Below are positions 29,609 through 41,503 of a stretch of DNA of 64,000 nucleotides, piece by piece. This DNA comes from Arbacia lixula (Eukaryota > Echinodermata > Echinoidea > Arbacioida > Arbaciidae). Every line of letters starts with the position of its first letter. Position 1 is the first letter of the stretch. A program made the translations under genes and the position numbers. The notes under the pieces were generated by a model, which did no database searches, was not told the origin of the DNA, and was given only the letters and a program-made list of their open reading frames with translations. The DNA lies in assembly GCA_963669155.1 (NCBI GenBank), contig OZ022596.1, forward strand, positions 14,698,776 through 14,762,775, in the 5' to 3' direction.

Positions 29609-29938
29609 TCAGTGTTGTTGCAAGGAATACCTTTGACCTCTGCATCCGACGTCAATGGTACCTTCTCTTATAGCATTGACTCGCCTGAGGTCAAATTGAA
29701 CAATCTGCATCATTACAAATTTTCGCAACGTTTGCAAGGTGGCAGAATCTCGAACACCTTTCGAAATAAAGAACGCATCACTCATCACGCCATTAACCCA
29801 ATAATTTATGTGTTTATTCATTGGCTCCAATTCAGAAAAATAGCTGCGCGATTTTTCTTGTAATCGCGTGATTTTATATCGGGCGTGCTTAAGCTGCTTT
29901 TCCATATTGTTGTATAAATCAATACTGTATGATTCCAC
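29609..29938 (-). CDS. Unrecognised 109-codon open frame
   Basis: ATG to stop without interruption. The product is basic and likely helical (MEKQLKHARYKITRLQEKSR). It has no motif that I recognise and no clear splice sites. A CTGATGATGAA...GAAAGC string follows the stop, reminiscent of retroelement 3' ends. It may be a mobile-element fragment or chance. Confidence 0.2.
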   Translation of the reverse strand: MESYSIDLYNNMEKQLKHARYKITRLQEKSRSYFSELEPMNKHINYWVNGVMSDAFFISKGVRDSATLQTLRKFVMMQIVQFDLRRVNAIREGTIDVGCRGQRYSLQQH

Positions 29939-30176
29939 AAATTCCCAATTTTCTTGTTTTAGGTAGAGGAATAAAACTTTTCATAGAGCTGTCTGTGTAA
30001 AAACATGGCAAAATGCACCAATAAAATGGTATTATTCAGTTCTGAGAAAATGCAATTAAAAAAAAGTACACAACATAACAGAGTAGTTTACAGAAATATT
30101 GCAAATTTGAAATTACATAATTGTGTTATCTTTTGACCGATTTTCGTCAAACGTTCACTGAATTTTACATTTTATG

Positions 30177-30477
30177 TGACGTCAGAAAAGTCAAAATGAA
30201 ATAAATGCCAACGGCGCGAATAAATTATTTTATTCACGCCGTTCAAACAATACGTTACCAATGGGAACCCCAAAGCTTGTCCGAGGTTTGTCCGAGTAGC
30301 AACGACTAATAGATTCAAAGTGCATTCCATCCATTGAACGTGAATGACAAAATACAGGTGAATGCAATAACGCGTTACTACGCAAGTTAGGGGGAAAGTT
30401 GTGCACACATTACGAATATGGTTTATTGTTGATTCCGTACACGCCGTTGGCTTTGCATTTTGACTTTTCTGACGTCA
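30177..30477. mobile_element. MITE with CRE-type termini
   Basis: The left end TGACGTCAGAAAAGTCAAAA is exactly inverted at the right end, whose outermost 8 bp (30470-30477) are again TGACGTCA. Inner arms share GCCAACGGCG. It encloses a family J segment (30262-30415). Confidence 0.8.
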
Positions 30478-30611
30478 CTGGAGGTGTGCGTTTCTTTTTC
30501 TTCAAATTTTCGTCAAAATGAGACTTTATTGCGGCAAACAAATGTGAAATTCTTTTTCAGTTGATAATCTTACATAGATTAGTGGGAACTTATTTTTCTA
30601 ATTTAGTAACC

Positions 30612-31005
30612 CTTTGAAAACAGGATGTCTCTCTTATAGGTTAAAAAATGTAAAAACGACGGGAAATGGAAGAAGATATTGTATTAGAACTTCCCTTCCT
30701 ATGATAAAACTAAAAACTGACTTTAAGCGAAATTATAACGATCGCTAGATTTTGTGGAGGTTTTGGGCGGGTCGTCCGAAACTTTTAGCCTGAAGTCCGG
30801 AGACCGCAGCTGTGCGCTTTGGTCCGCTCCACAGTATGCCAGAGAGCGAAGTTCGCATCGCGCACAGGGACAATACGATTATGCATGTAGACTATGGTCG
30901 GTGCCTTTCAAACGTTAACAAGGATTTTTTTTTCCACTTTTCCTAACAATGTGAAGCAATAATTGTTAGATTTCATACACGTTATCGTTAAGGTATATTG
31001 CTGAT
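30612..31005 (-). mobile_element. Family C repeat, inverted copy
   Basis: AACAAGGATTTTTT, ATGTAGACTATGGTC, GGTCCGCTCCACA and AAATTATAACGATCGCTAGATTT are inverted relative to 62010-62360. Confidence 0.55.
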
Positions 31006-31146
31006 TCCTGCCGAGTTCATGACTTTTCCAAACGAGACGCGCTGCCTTTAAGTAAGCAGACTCAAATATGACTAATTTGATTAATCATGTTCTTGATTAA
31101 TGATGTTGCATCATCATTATCTATGTGACTTTGATGAGGAGATAAT

Positions 31147-31682
31147 AAGCAAATAATCAACGTTGGTGAGGGTGATGGGACGAACTATTACTTCCGAGGC
31201 GATCTGGATGTAGCTATCTTTCCGAAGCGCAGCTGAGGAAAGATAGCGTATACATTCACATCGCCGAGAAAGTGATAGTTCGTCTCATTGCCTGAAACCA
31301 AAAGTTGATTATTTGTTTTATATTCCAAATCTGAAACCAACTATCTATACCAAAAAAAAAAAAAAACAATTAGACGGACAAAAGTAATGTTTACTTCTCT
31401 ACCTAACTCCGAGCCGCTGCCATGGGGAACACGCGTATAGGACGCGCTTTAGGACGCGTTAGTAGGAGCTACTTTTAGTCAATTGATAGTCCGAGTGTAA
31501 CGCACTTTTCTTTCGCGCGTACTCAAAATATTGATCACGCGTTATGACTGTGAGGAGTGAAGAGATCAGCGAAACAAAAAAGTAACTTTTCTTCTCAGGT
31601 GATCAGATGGGCAAAACTACGCCTTATCACGTGATCAACTCTTGACCAATCATATAGCAACATTATTAGTATGTGGAAAATA
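31147..31682 (+). mobile_element. Family B two-hairpin MITE, full copy
   Basis: Head hairpin 31147-31318 (arms AAGCAAATAATCAACGTTGG and CCAAAAGTTGATTATTTG, with inner arms CGAGGCGATCTG/CACATCGCCG and GCTATCTTTCC/GGAAAGATAGC). The second part runs from TATATTCCA to ATGTGGAA. Confidence 0.85.
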
Positions 31683-32227
31683 ACTTGTTTTATCTTGCGC
31701 ATTTTATTTCTTCTACTTGACTTCAATAGATTCAAGCGAACTTGAATCAAACATAGTAACAATAAACATGTCGCAAAGCTACATGCAATTCAGGTCCACA
31801 AATGAATCGCTCTTAATAAAAGCAGAGTATCGGTGTAACAATTTTGAAATATCAACATGTCCGTTTTCTTAAAGACTGTTATATGAGTTTGTAAATGGCA
31901 TTTTAACCCATCAAAACGAATCAAATCAAATCTGAACAGACTGAGCTAAAATACTGAAACACAAATGAATCTCCATGTTATTAAAATGTTTTATAGGCCT
32001 AACACCACTCACAATAAACGTGAGCTACATTTTTTTTTTTTTTTTAACTTTTGTAGTCCTTTGTGTGAATTTGCTTTCAACGTCGTGCACTGGGTAACAA
32101 TCAAACTGCTCCATTGCCACGGTTAAACTCATTAATTCTACTGAAAGCGCCGTTGATCATTTTCTTTTGCACACGTGAGACACAATAACCCAATTGAACA
32201 GGAGCTGGTTCGCCATACAAAGTCATA

Positions 32228-32425
32228 GACCCATATTTTACAGCGGTGGTTTAACATTGACCGCGTACTAAACGAAGGCTAATTTTATGGGGCGCAAGAA
32301 AAAAAATCTGGTGCTATCACAATAGTACTAATTTGTATCACAGAATCACAATTATTATTCGCAGTAATTATCATGTGGATAAACTAAATATACCACAATG
32401 ATTCGCTCTTTCGTTATCTGCTGGG
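32228..32425. mobile_element. Family K repeat
   Basis: Same word order as 18530-18725 (GCGTACTAA, GGGGCGCAAGAA, ATCATGTGGATAAACT, CAATGATTCGC). Ends about 80 bp from the GPCR stop codon. Confidence 0.5.
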
Positions 32426-32503
32426 CAAGCGGGATGAGCATGATAAGGAATTGAGAGAATGATTGGTCTACTGCGACCACAAACCCGTTCCTTGATAGAC
32501 AGA

Positions 32504-33655
32504 TTACTCTTGAGATGACCTTAGTGTTCGTGTGTCAATTATTATTTCGCTCTCTATATCCTGGCCAAAGAGAGACCTCAGCTTCATGGGTCCCCGGCAG
32601 AACAGACCACGCAAGGCCTCTCGGAACTCCGGGTGGCGAGCGGTATAGATCACAGGGTTCGCGCAGGAGTTATAAAAGCCCAGAACCGGAAAGATGGTGT
32701 TGAACGGACTCGTGATGTAGGACGGCGGCAGGAGCCCGAGGTTATACCCGAAGAAGCCAACTTGGTCAGGGGTCCAGCAGATGACGTAAATGAAGATGAC
32801 GATCAGCATCATCTTGATGACGCGGTTCTTCGCGACGGTGTGCAAGGACGCAGCGGCGGTGGCGTCGTTTTTAAACCTCGTCGAGTGACGATAAAGCTTG
32901 AAGGCGATGGCGGATTGCGTCACCAGCATAGTGAGGATTGGGATGACGATGCGGATGGCCAGCACGAAGTAGCCGTGGGAGATCTGCTCCGCATCGGAGC
33001 CGAATTCCATGATGCATTTGTGGGTGGTGGCGTCGACGCGGAGGTTGATTCGATTTTGGACTCCCGTTAGGATTGCGGCGAGCCAGACGCCGGCGATCCA
33101 GAACGACACGCTCCGGCGAGTGAGGGTGCGGCGGAAGTAGATAGGGTGATTCACCGCGATGAACCTCTCAACGGAGACGGCCATCAGGGTGTAGATTGAC
33201 GCGGAAACGCATAACCACTTCGGCCAGGACGGGTGGAGGATCTTGCAGTAGGCCTCTCCCTGCCAAGTGCTGGGGACAACTACGGCTCGTGGGATGGGGA
33301 TCAGAAACACCGAAGTCAAGAAATCTGCTGTGGCCAGAGCCGCCACAAGGGTATCCGTCGACCGACAATGCTTCCGCCGCTGGATCAGGACCAAGATCAC
33401 CAAGAGGTTCCCGGTGATGCCAAGGATTGCGGATACCACCTTCAGGATCATCACCCACGACCATTCTATGGGTACCCAGCTCCAAGAGACGTCCTCATCA
33501 AGCTCAAGCAACTCCGTGGCTTCCACCGTCGTTACATTTGCTGACCCATTGACCACCAAGTCGACCGTAGATGGCGTCACACCCTCTGACAATGAGCTAG
33601 ATAATGTTACGACGGACCAAGTTTCGGTCTGGTAAAGGTCGGTGGTCATATTCAT
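32504..33655 (-). CDS. Rhodopsin-class (class A) GPCR, intronless coding region
   Basis: Complete 383-codon ORF, GC-rich against AT-rich flanks, so a real gene. Class A marks: GN at 82-83 in TM1, LATAD (107-111) in TM2, disulfide pair Cys137 and Cys214, ERF at 163-165 in place of DRY, CWTP (293-296) in TM6, NPVIY (333-337) in TM7, Cys353 as a possible palmitoylation site. The extracellular N terminus has N-glycosylation sequons at N2, N36 and N40. The CWTPDQ and NPVIY pattern resembles peptide-type receptors, but the ligand cannot be named. On the transcribed strand a pyrimidine tract ending CAG at 33758 suggests an acceptor and a 5' noncoding exon joined about 100 nt before the ATG. Intronless GPCRs often arise by retrocopy and expand in echinoderms; no family copies are visible here. 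Confidence 0.93.
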   Translation of the reverse strand: MNMTTDLYQTETWSVVTLSSSLSEGVTPSTVDLVVNGSANVTTVEATELLELDEDVSWSWVPIEWSWVMILKVVSAILGITGNLLVILVLIQRRKHCRSTDTLVAALATADFLTSVFLIPIPRAVVVPSTWQGEAYCKILHPSWPKWLCVSASIYTLMAVSVERFIAVNHPIYFRRTLTRRSVSFWIAGVWLAAILTGVQNRINLRVDATTHKCIMEFGSDAEQISHGYFVLAIRIVIPILTMLVTQSAIAFKLYRHSTRFKNDATAAASLHTVAKNRVIKMMLIVIFIYVICWTPDQVGFFGYNLGLLPPSYITSPFNTIFPVLGFYNSCANPVIYTARHPEFREALRGLFCRGPMKLRSLFGQDIESEIIIDTRTLRSSQE

Positions 33656-33757
33656 TCTTGTCTGCTTGATTTTGGGTCCTCACTGCATGATTTTGGCATA
33701 GAAGAAGCTAACCCGATATACCTCGTACCGCTATCCAACGGAACGAATGACGCAGAA
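33656..33757 (-). promoter_or_regulatory. 5' UTR of the GPCR with a candidate upstream acceptor
   Basis: The minus strand reads TCTCTCTCTATTTCAG immediately before 33757, a good acceptor. The real transcription start would then lie further upstream. Inference from sequence only. Confidence 0.4.
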
Positions 33758-34075
33758 CTGAAATAGAGAGAGAAATTATGTGTGTGTATATATATAAACA
33801 TATCACGAGCATACTGCAATCTTTGATATTGATTGATATTGTATTAATAGAACTTCAAGGTGGGAAAATAGTACATTTAATTCAATAAAAATGAGTGGCG
33901 GAATGGAAAAATACTTTTAAGAAGTGAAGGGCCACCTTGGTTATCAAATCAAGCTTGAAATAAAATAAATACATATATATAAGCTGGCTTCGTGAGGACG
34001 GTGCACTTGTCGCACTTTCCACAATTAATGGACCTATTTCATATACTATTTCAGCTACCCTATATACGCTGTCCA

Positions 34076-34226
34076 AAGGCCACCGCATACGACACGATCC
34101 GATCAGTCATACGACTCTGCGACCCGGTTATAGGCTTCCTGTAAGTAGGTGACGTCAAATTTCCAGTCATAGGCCTTATACGACGGCACGATCGTGGCAG
34201 AGTCGTGTCGTGTACGCTGGCCTTAG
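34076..34226. mobile_element. Family F MITE, copy 1
   Basis: Ends AAGGCCACCGCATACGACAC and GTGTCGTGTACGCTGGCCTT are inverted repeats. The centre has GTGACGTCA. Other copies: 35022-35172, 42429-42597, 56896-57043, 57307-57454, 63599-63712. Confidence 0.85.
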
Positions 34227-34539
34227 CGTGTAAAAATCAATTTGGTTTGGCTTTAATTTTTGTGATTTAACGTGCTATCGTGTATTTCGAGCATTGAGAG
34301 CAAACGTGTAAAGCTTTTCGAAACTTTCTGACCCATTTTGCATTGTGTTCCCTCTCTTTGTTATTGTTTGTTTAAGAAAGTTGCTTTGAGCTAACGCTGC
34401 CCGTTAATGAAATTTATTAAAATGTTTCTCTCGTGACATTGTTTCTAATTGGTAGTGTAAACATGGTAAAGTTGCTGAAATTTATTACATCAGTAGTCCA
34501 TATATGATTTCTTGTCACGCAATGTATTTTTCTTCCGCA

Positions 34540-34760
34540 CATTCCCTGTCTCTCGCTCTGTCTGCCCTCTATCCATCTCCCCCACCCCCTCTCTCTCCTC
34601 CCTCTATTTCCTTCTTTTATTCTAATCCCATCTTTCCAAGTGTTTCATCTCTCAGATTCTTTCGTCACCACCTCACTTTCCGAATCTCTTTCTTAGTCGC
34701 CCCCTCCCCCCCCCCCCCATTTTCTCGCTTTCCCCCTTCCTCTCTCCCTCTAACTGTCTT
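34540..34760. repeat. CT-rich low-complexity tract
   Basis: Pyrimidine-rich with a C13-type run; long Ser/Pro frames are compositional. Confidence 0.8.
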
Positions 34761-35021
34761 GTTTGTATACCACAGTTCATAAAGCATGTTCATATAACCT
34801 ATCTTAGCACTTGCCATGCAACAGGCAGACAGACTGATAAAGTAAATGATTTCTCTCTGTCTATTTCTCTCACGTTTTCTCGTGATAGTACTCATTCCTT
34901 CTACCCTGACTTTCATTGTTATGTAAGCAAACGTTTTGGCCATTAGCAGTCAGTGTCAGTGGACCGCAAATGAATTGGGTGACCGCCGATTCACTGTCCA
35001 CTATTATGAACATGGTACCTG

Positions 35022-35172
35022 AAGGACACCGCAGACGACACGATCCGATCAGTCATACGACCTGTGACCACTGTGACTGGCTGCATCTAGGACCCGGTCA
35101 TTGGATTTGTTCACGTAAGTGACGTCATATTTCCAGGCGTAGGCAAAATCGTGTCTTTTGCAGTGGGCGTAA
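35022..35172. mobile_element. Family F MITE, copy 2
   Basis: GACACCGCAGACGACACGAT at the left; GTGACGTCA (35119-35127) in the centre; right end diverged. Confidence 0.7.
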
Positions 35173-35749
35173 TGTCCACACTCATATTCCCGCCCTTTCT
35201 TAATTGTGCTTTAATCTGCATATTGCTTTCTGTTCACGCAATCAAGCTTTTATGTTTGCGGTGAAGTACATGCTTTCACTTATTTAATTCAACCTCTTGT
35301 TTGATTCTTTTCGTGATCTACAGACATAAGAATATCAGGTTTGAGCTAAAGCAAACGAGGGTGCATACATAATTAAGCAATAATATTGTTTGAACTTGGC
35401 GCAGTGTTAGTTACGGGATATGAAAACCTAATGTGTGGTAAGATAGTTGCATTAACAAAGGCGCGCGTTTGAGATCTGATCGGAGGAGGCAATCACGTGA
35501 TTCGATATGACATGATCGTGGCTACGTGTGATGCAAAATCCTTGGGAACGTTATAATCACAGTGCCTTCATGTTGGTATATCTAGTGGACATGGTGGAAA
35601 CGTGATGAAGTTTGAGATACCCTAAGCAAGAATGGCGGTTTCCTATTTCATCCCTTATCTTTGCATCTCTTACGCAAATAGCTGAGACCGTTGTCTATAG
35701 CTTTGTGACGTCTTCTTTATCTTTACCTGAGTATCAAATTATCTGCTCA

Positions 35750-35985
35750 TGAAAGAGCCATCGAAATAGGGAGGAGAGACGAAGAGGGGAGAGAGAAAGA
35801 ATGAGACAGAGCTAGAGCGAGATCGAGAGAGCGAGATAGATAGAGAGGCAGAGAGAACGATAAGGAGAGAGATGGTGAGAGAAGGAGAGAGGGGGGATGA
35901 GAGAGAGAACGAGAGAGAAGGGGGGTGGGAGGGGGAGAGAGAGAGCGAGAGGGAGAAAGAGAGAGAGGGAGAAAGAGAGGGATAT
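35750..35985. repeat. GA-rich low-complexity tract
   Basis: Purine-only stretches of GAGA type with GGGG interruptions. Confidence 0.85.
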
Positions 35986-35999
35986 ATTTGTTTTTTATT

Positions 36000-37545
36000 A
36001 ATGCCTAATATTTTCAGGATGCTGAGCGTGTTAACCTTGTAAGACCCACAGGCAGTAAACTCTGTTATTGACATGGGGCCATGGTTGTTTGATTCTTAGG
36101 TGTGAGGATTTTTCAATGATTGTAAGAAATGTTACGGCAATGAGAGCAAAGGTATAGTGGAAAACAGAACAAAAAAACAGACAAGGAAGATCTTCTTTTC
36201 CATTTCAAATGTTACGTTCCAACCCTATAGCGCAATATTCAAATCGGTATGTCTATATAACTGGAAATACGATAATTGTAAGTAACACTTCCTATCTACA
36301 TGTACGTATAATCATACAGCAACAGTATTTGACACCAAAGATTATAACCTAACAATTCAAACCCGAATCAAGCTGAAATTCAAACATCATCACATTAATG
36401 CCATTCTTGTAATAATCCTTCAAAGATCGGATTTAAACTTCAGCTGATGGGAATCAAAATCATTGGGAAAACTGATTGGGAAGCTTATTTGGCAACAAGG
36501 ACAGATAAAGTCGTGCGTAACTTCCGTACAGCTTAGTGAAACACATCCTGATGAAGCTGGCATAGAAGCAAAGCATACGAATTGCATTAGTTGTACTTTT
36601 CATGAAAATTGGAACTTATTCGTAGAAGCAAAATGATATGAGATCTTAAAGACAGGATGTTCCATTTTGCAAAAGTTATAACTCAGCAGGAATCCGCAGT
36701 ATACCTTAACAATAATGTGTATCTCACAGTCATAACTTCACGAACATTTTCAGGAAAAGTAAAGAAAAAAAATCCTTGTTTACGGTAGAATCGCAGCGAA
36801 CATAGTCTACATTCATCATCGTATAGCTCCTGTACGTCTATATTTTTGGAGAATCACAAACTGACATAGCCTACATGATAATACAACATTATCCCAAAAT
36901 ATTGCAGCCTGCAATTTTTAAAATTTGCCGAAGAGAGCATGTCATTGGGAAAATAGGAAAAGATAATAACAAGAGATTACAGGGTACACGTGGATTCATT
37001 TTACGCAGTCTTTGACAAAAAAAAAACATGAATATAAGAGTTTCATCAAGCACTACATTGATCTCAACAAAATTGCTGGAAATTGCATCGTTAAAAATCC
37101 GAGTGATCTTTCTTTGATATTCAAAAGTGTCATTATTTTATAATTGAAATTATTCCAGAACTGAAATACGGTTTGTTAGGCCTTATCCAAAAGTAATGAC
37201 TACGCCATGCTGAAGAAGTTTATTTGACATTCGCATTAACGAACCCTATTTCGGAAAATTAAACCTTCGTAATGACGGTTAAATACCACTTTCCTACGAT
37301 ATTGGTAATGCTAACACACATTGGATTGAAAGATAATGTTTGCCAAACAGAAAATAACAGACTAACAGATAAAAACGAAAAGAGAAGAACTTTAAGTATT
37401 ACTCGACGAGAACATAATGGAAGATGGTACGAGATTTTATGATAACACAACCAATATAATGCTAGGTATTCTTGAGGGCGGACTTGTAGCAAAAAATATC
37501 ATGGTTTCAATACTGCTTAATTAATTGTATTATTCCTACGAATTT
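36000..37545. other. Intergenic with a family C piece
   Basis: A family C fragment is at 36655-36850 and a family I arm at about 36330-36390. No gene is recognised; the frame at 37259-37492 shows no domain. Confidence 0.5.
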
Positions 37546-37549
37546 GTAT

Positions 37550-37860
37550 TTGTGCAAAATCCAGGCTAAATCAAGTAGTACTTGATCATTCTGTACCTCC
37601 CACGTTGAAACTATTGAACATCTGTTCTTTGAATGCCACTTAAGTTAGGAAAGTATGGGAATACTTTGAAAAGAGATTGTTTGAAATATGTAAATTAGTA
37701 TTAAGATTAATTATGGAAAATGGTCTTTCGCAATTACTCCCATTAATTATTTGTGTAAAATGGATGATATATAAAATTAAATTGGCTGGAATTCGTCTCA
37801 TGCCATAGAAGATCCTCAACGAGATAAAGATTAAAGAATGATTTTTTTTTAATACAAGAA
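37550..37860 (+). mobile_element. LINE 3' remnant (L1/Tx1-like)
   Basis: The frame at about 37590 reads ETIEHLFFECHL, the typical Cys-containing tail of L1/Tx1-type ORF2. It is followed by KWMIYKIKLAGIRLMP, also typical of that end. Broken by stops. Confidence 0.65.
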
Positions 37861-38429
37861 AGCTATTTTATGCGATCACTATCATTATCAATATCATTAT
37901 CATTATATATTAGCATCATTATATATCAGTATCATGATAACATCATTAGCACTTTCGTGTTAACATCATCATGTTAGAATAAATCACCAGAGGCAAGGAC
38001 AATTTGATAAGGCTTACCTTTTTTGTTACATCAACGTCCAACGTCCAACAATATTACCAGTTTAAGCGCTGTTGAGGCGTCCTTGCAATAGTTACACACA
38101 TATTGTATAGAGCAGCCATATGTTTGACACGCAAAGAGTTTACTATTGATGCAATGCACGCCCGCCTTGTAAAGCGGATCTCCATTTGATTAGGGATATG
38201 AACCGCGCTCGCGTTATATATTCTTGATCTGATATTTAACCACGGAGTTGATTACACATCAACGTGATTTTGTTTCCTGATCGAATCCAGTGGTTCACTT
38301 TGAAGTATAAAGAAAGATGCAGGTGTGAAGTATCAAGTATTTGCCAAACATATCGACAGGACTATCACTTAAATGAAAAGGGGGCGTCACATCTGCGCAT
38401 ATGCAGACCAATTAAAAGGAGATTGAGCA

Positions 38430-38720
38430 GGGCGAAAATGTGATTGGCTTGATAAAAAAATACAGGGGGTATAAGGAAGGGAAATGGGAAGGAGGAAAGA
38501 AAGAAGGGGGTAAGAAAGTGGGTAGAGAGGGTATAGAAAATAGGAAGCAATAAAGAGAGAAAGAGAATGGAAAAAGAAGGAGAGCAGAGAGGGGGGGGGG
38601 GGGGGGTGTGGATAGGGAATAAAGAGAGGGGAGAGAGGGCGGGAGAAAGTGAGGGGGTAAGTGGATATCAGACTGAGGGAGAGGGGAGCGAATAGAGAGA
38701 GAGGTAGAAGATAGAGAGGT
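38430..38720. repeat. Purine-rich GA/G tract
   Basis: GAGAGGG-type sequence with a G17-type run near 38590. No coding signal. Confidence 0.85.
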
Positions 38721-38765
38721 AATAAGCAAAGACAGGGGAGTGGGGAAGAGCAGTTATAAAGAGGG

Positions 38766-39168
38766 GGGGGGGGGGGGGGATAAAGGAGGCCAGAGATAAA
38801 GAGGGGGAGAGGAAGCCGATTATAGAGATAGAGAGGTTGATAATGGGGTGCGAAAAGGCTGTGCATTGAAACTTTATTGATTTCTGATTTAAAGTGAAAG
38901 TATAGATATCATTTTGATAATACCAACTTAAAAATGTGTTTAAACATGTAGAGCAGTGATAAAGAGGGGGAGAAAAGGGGGGGGGATAAAGAGGAGAGAT
39001 AAAGGAGACCAGAGATAGAGAGGGGGAAGAGGAACCCGACTATAGAGATAGAGAGGTTGATAATGAGGTGGGGAAAGGCTATGAATCGACACTTGGTTGA
39101 TTTCTGATTTAAAGTGTAGGTATAGAAATCATTTTGACAATACCAACTTAAAAATATGTTTAAACATT
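38766..39168. repeat. Direct duplication of about 180 bp
   Basis: GATAAAGGAGGCCAGAGATA, TAGAGATAGAGAGGTTGATA, TTGATTTCTGATTTAAAGTG and AATACCAACTTAAAAATNTG occur in order at 38778-38948 and again at about 38996-39168. Confidence 0.8.
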
Positions 39169-39169
39169 T

Positions 39170-40040
39170 TAAGGAGACGGACAGGAAGGGGGAGGAGAAT
39201 GCTTGGACCAAAAAGTAGATGATATTGTATTGATTTGAGCGTATGTCTTTTTTAAGATGGAAGAAACTGCCCAAGTAATAGCATTTTCAAAAGAAAATAA
39301 GATGGTAAGTAAGAAGAGAGCGATGATTTGGACAAAGAGAAGCTGGGCGCTTAATGGGTTCTTACTTTGTGAATATGTTGAATATAACAAGGTAAATATT
39401 AAGCAACCGAAGTTATAAGAACTCCAAAAGAAAAATCGGGAGATGGATCAAAAAGGGAAAATGAGGTTACACACAAAAGGGAGATGGGCGGTTGATATTT
39501 CTCTATTTGAGTATTTTGAGAGTATTTTATTCTTACTAAAGTTTAATGTTGAAAATTCGGTTGTTAAGTAACCATGGCAACAAAGACTTCGAAATAACGA
39601 TAACATAACAAAAGGGGGGATTTATAGTGAGGGAAAGAGGAGGGAGAATTATGCTTGGAAAACGAGAAAAAGAATCGTAAGCATTTGATTGATAGGGTTG
39701 CTATTGATCTGAATCAATCGCAAGTTCAATTCCTTATCTCTTATGCACAGAGTTACGATTCTCATCAGTCATAAGTCAAGTTGCGATCACTTGTATTTCT
39801 ACACAAGACAAAGCCCTGAAGTGGATTAATGTACAGAATCATACATACACCCTTAAGTTGCCAGATTAACTGATTCTATATGGGATTTGTGTGCATTTCT
39901 GTTGAAAACATACTCCTATGGGACACAAGGGGTTAACAGGATAAAAGAAAAAACGAAAGAGGAGATGGTTGGAGACGGAGGGGAGGAGGCTTGGAGAAAA
40001 AAGTATGAGTTACAATAAATGAAAACCTATATACAACATG
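39170..40040. other. Intergenic, no gene recognised
   Basis: Purine-rich in part. A fragment resembling the MITE at 56628 (GTTACAATAAATGAAAACCTATAT) lies at 40010-40035. Confidence 0.5.
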
Positions 40041-40041
40041 G

Positions 40042-40341
40042 CCCTGGGGGTGTTTTACCAAGCTGTTCGTCAGCTACCAACGACTTAACGAACGACTGGT
40101 GACCCCTCCTTGTGCTAAAGCAGATTCTCGATGATATTGATTCCCATCGGCTAAAGTTAAAGTTTGATCTTTATCAATCAAAATTCTTGTTGTTAACAAG
40201 TGTCTGAATGCAGTTTATGGTTTGTCAAATTTGATTAGGATTGTTAGAAATTAAGTCCCACTATGGGGTTATCTCATTTAGCACAAGAACCAGTAACCAG
40301 TCGTTTGTAGCTTACGAACAGCTTGGTGAGCACCCCCAGGT
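40042..40341. mobile_element. MITE family P
   Basis: Ends CCCTGGGGGTGTTTTACC and its diverged complement GGTGAGCACCCCCAGG. Next in from each end come AAGCTGTTCGT and ACGAACAGCTT, then CGAACGACTGG and CCAGTCGTTTG. Confidence 0.8.
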
Positions 40342-40534
40342 GCAAATATACGTCAATGGGGCGGAACGGGTTAACCAAACCTTATGCATAAGAGTAGGAC
40401 GGTTCTGCCTGATCTCTCTACATTCATATATATCCCTCAGACCTATTTCGTTCTGCTCTCTTCTTTCCTCAAACTCTCCTCCACACATTGCCCTTTTAGC
40501 CCTTTCCTTTACTGCCCTAATCTGAGAAAAGAAA

Positions 40535-40745
40535 GCAACTAACAAAAGAGACTTTTCTTATAAATGAGCAAAATGTGTCTGCCACTTGCATTGGCATCAG
40601 TGCAACACCACATCATGTTAGATGGAATATCTCGCAGCAAGATGAATAATTGTCCAGATTTTGCCTGTATGTAGGGAATGCTGGGCAGTACCAATAACGC
40701 AGATTTGAGAGATTTGTCACTTGATTCTTTTCGTCAGAGTAGGGC
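40535..40745 (-). mobile_element. Family L repeat, inverted copy
   Basis: CTTGCATTGGCATCAGTGCA, TATCTCGCAGCAAGATGAA and AGGGAATGCTGGG are the complement of blocks at 19655-19840. Confidence 0.6.
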
Positions 40746-40838
40746 AGTTTACTCTTCTGCCATTTACGTGCTTGTGCAGCTATTTATAATTTTCACCCGC
40801 CGCATATAACAACTTCGTCCGTAAATATTAGGCATATT

Positions 40839-41404
40839 AAGCAAATAATCAACGTTGGTGAGGGTGATGGGACGAACTATCACTTCCGAGGCGATCTGGA
40901 TGTAGCTATCTTTCCGATCGAAGCGCAGCTGAGGAAAGATAGCGTATACATTCAGATCGCCGAGGAAGTGATAAGTTCGTCTCATTACCTGAAACCAAAA
41001 GTTGATTATTTGCTTTATATTCCACATCTGAAACCAACTATCTATACCAAAAATGACAATCTGACGTACAAAAGTAATGTTTACTTCTCTACTTAACCGC
41101 GAGCCGCTGCCATGGGGAACACGCGTTAAGACGCGCGTTACTAGGACGCGCGTTATAACGCGTCAGGTGGAGCTACTGTCAGTTGATAGTCCGAGTGTAA
41201 CGCACTTTTATTTCGCGCGTACTCAAAATATTAATCACGCATTAAGACTGTGAGGAGTGAAGAGATCAGCGAAACCAAAAAGTACTATCACATAGAGTGT
41301 AACGAACTTTTTTTTCTCAGGTGATCAACTGGGAAAAACTACGCTTCATCACGTGATCAACGCTTGACCAATCACATAGCAGCATTCTTAGCATGTGGAA
41401 TATA
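40839..41404 (+). mobile_element. Family B two-hairpin MITE, full copy
   Basis: Head hairpin 40839-41014; second part ends GCATGTGGAATATA. It includes the TTAGGACGCG-like repeats seen in the other full copies. Confidence 0.85.
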
Positions 41405-41503
41405 ATCTAATCTACCAAGAGACTGATCTTCTCTCTGTCTAAAATTGACAGGAACTTATTGTCTAGTTGCAAAACTATATTTCAGTCTTGTTATTTCAAC
41501 TCT

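Noticed and set aside
32633-33635. Long plus-strand frames opposite the GPCR
   Set aside because: Shadows of a GC-rich real gene on the other strand.
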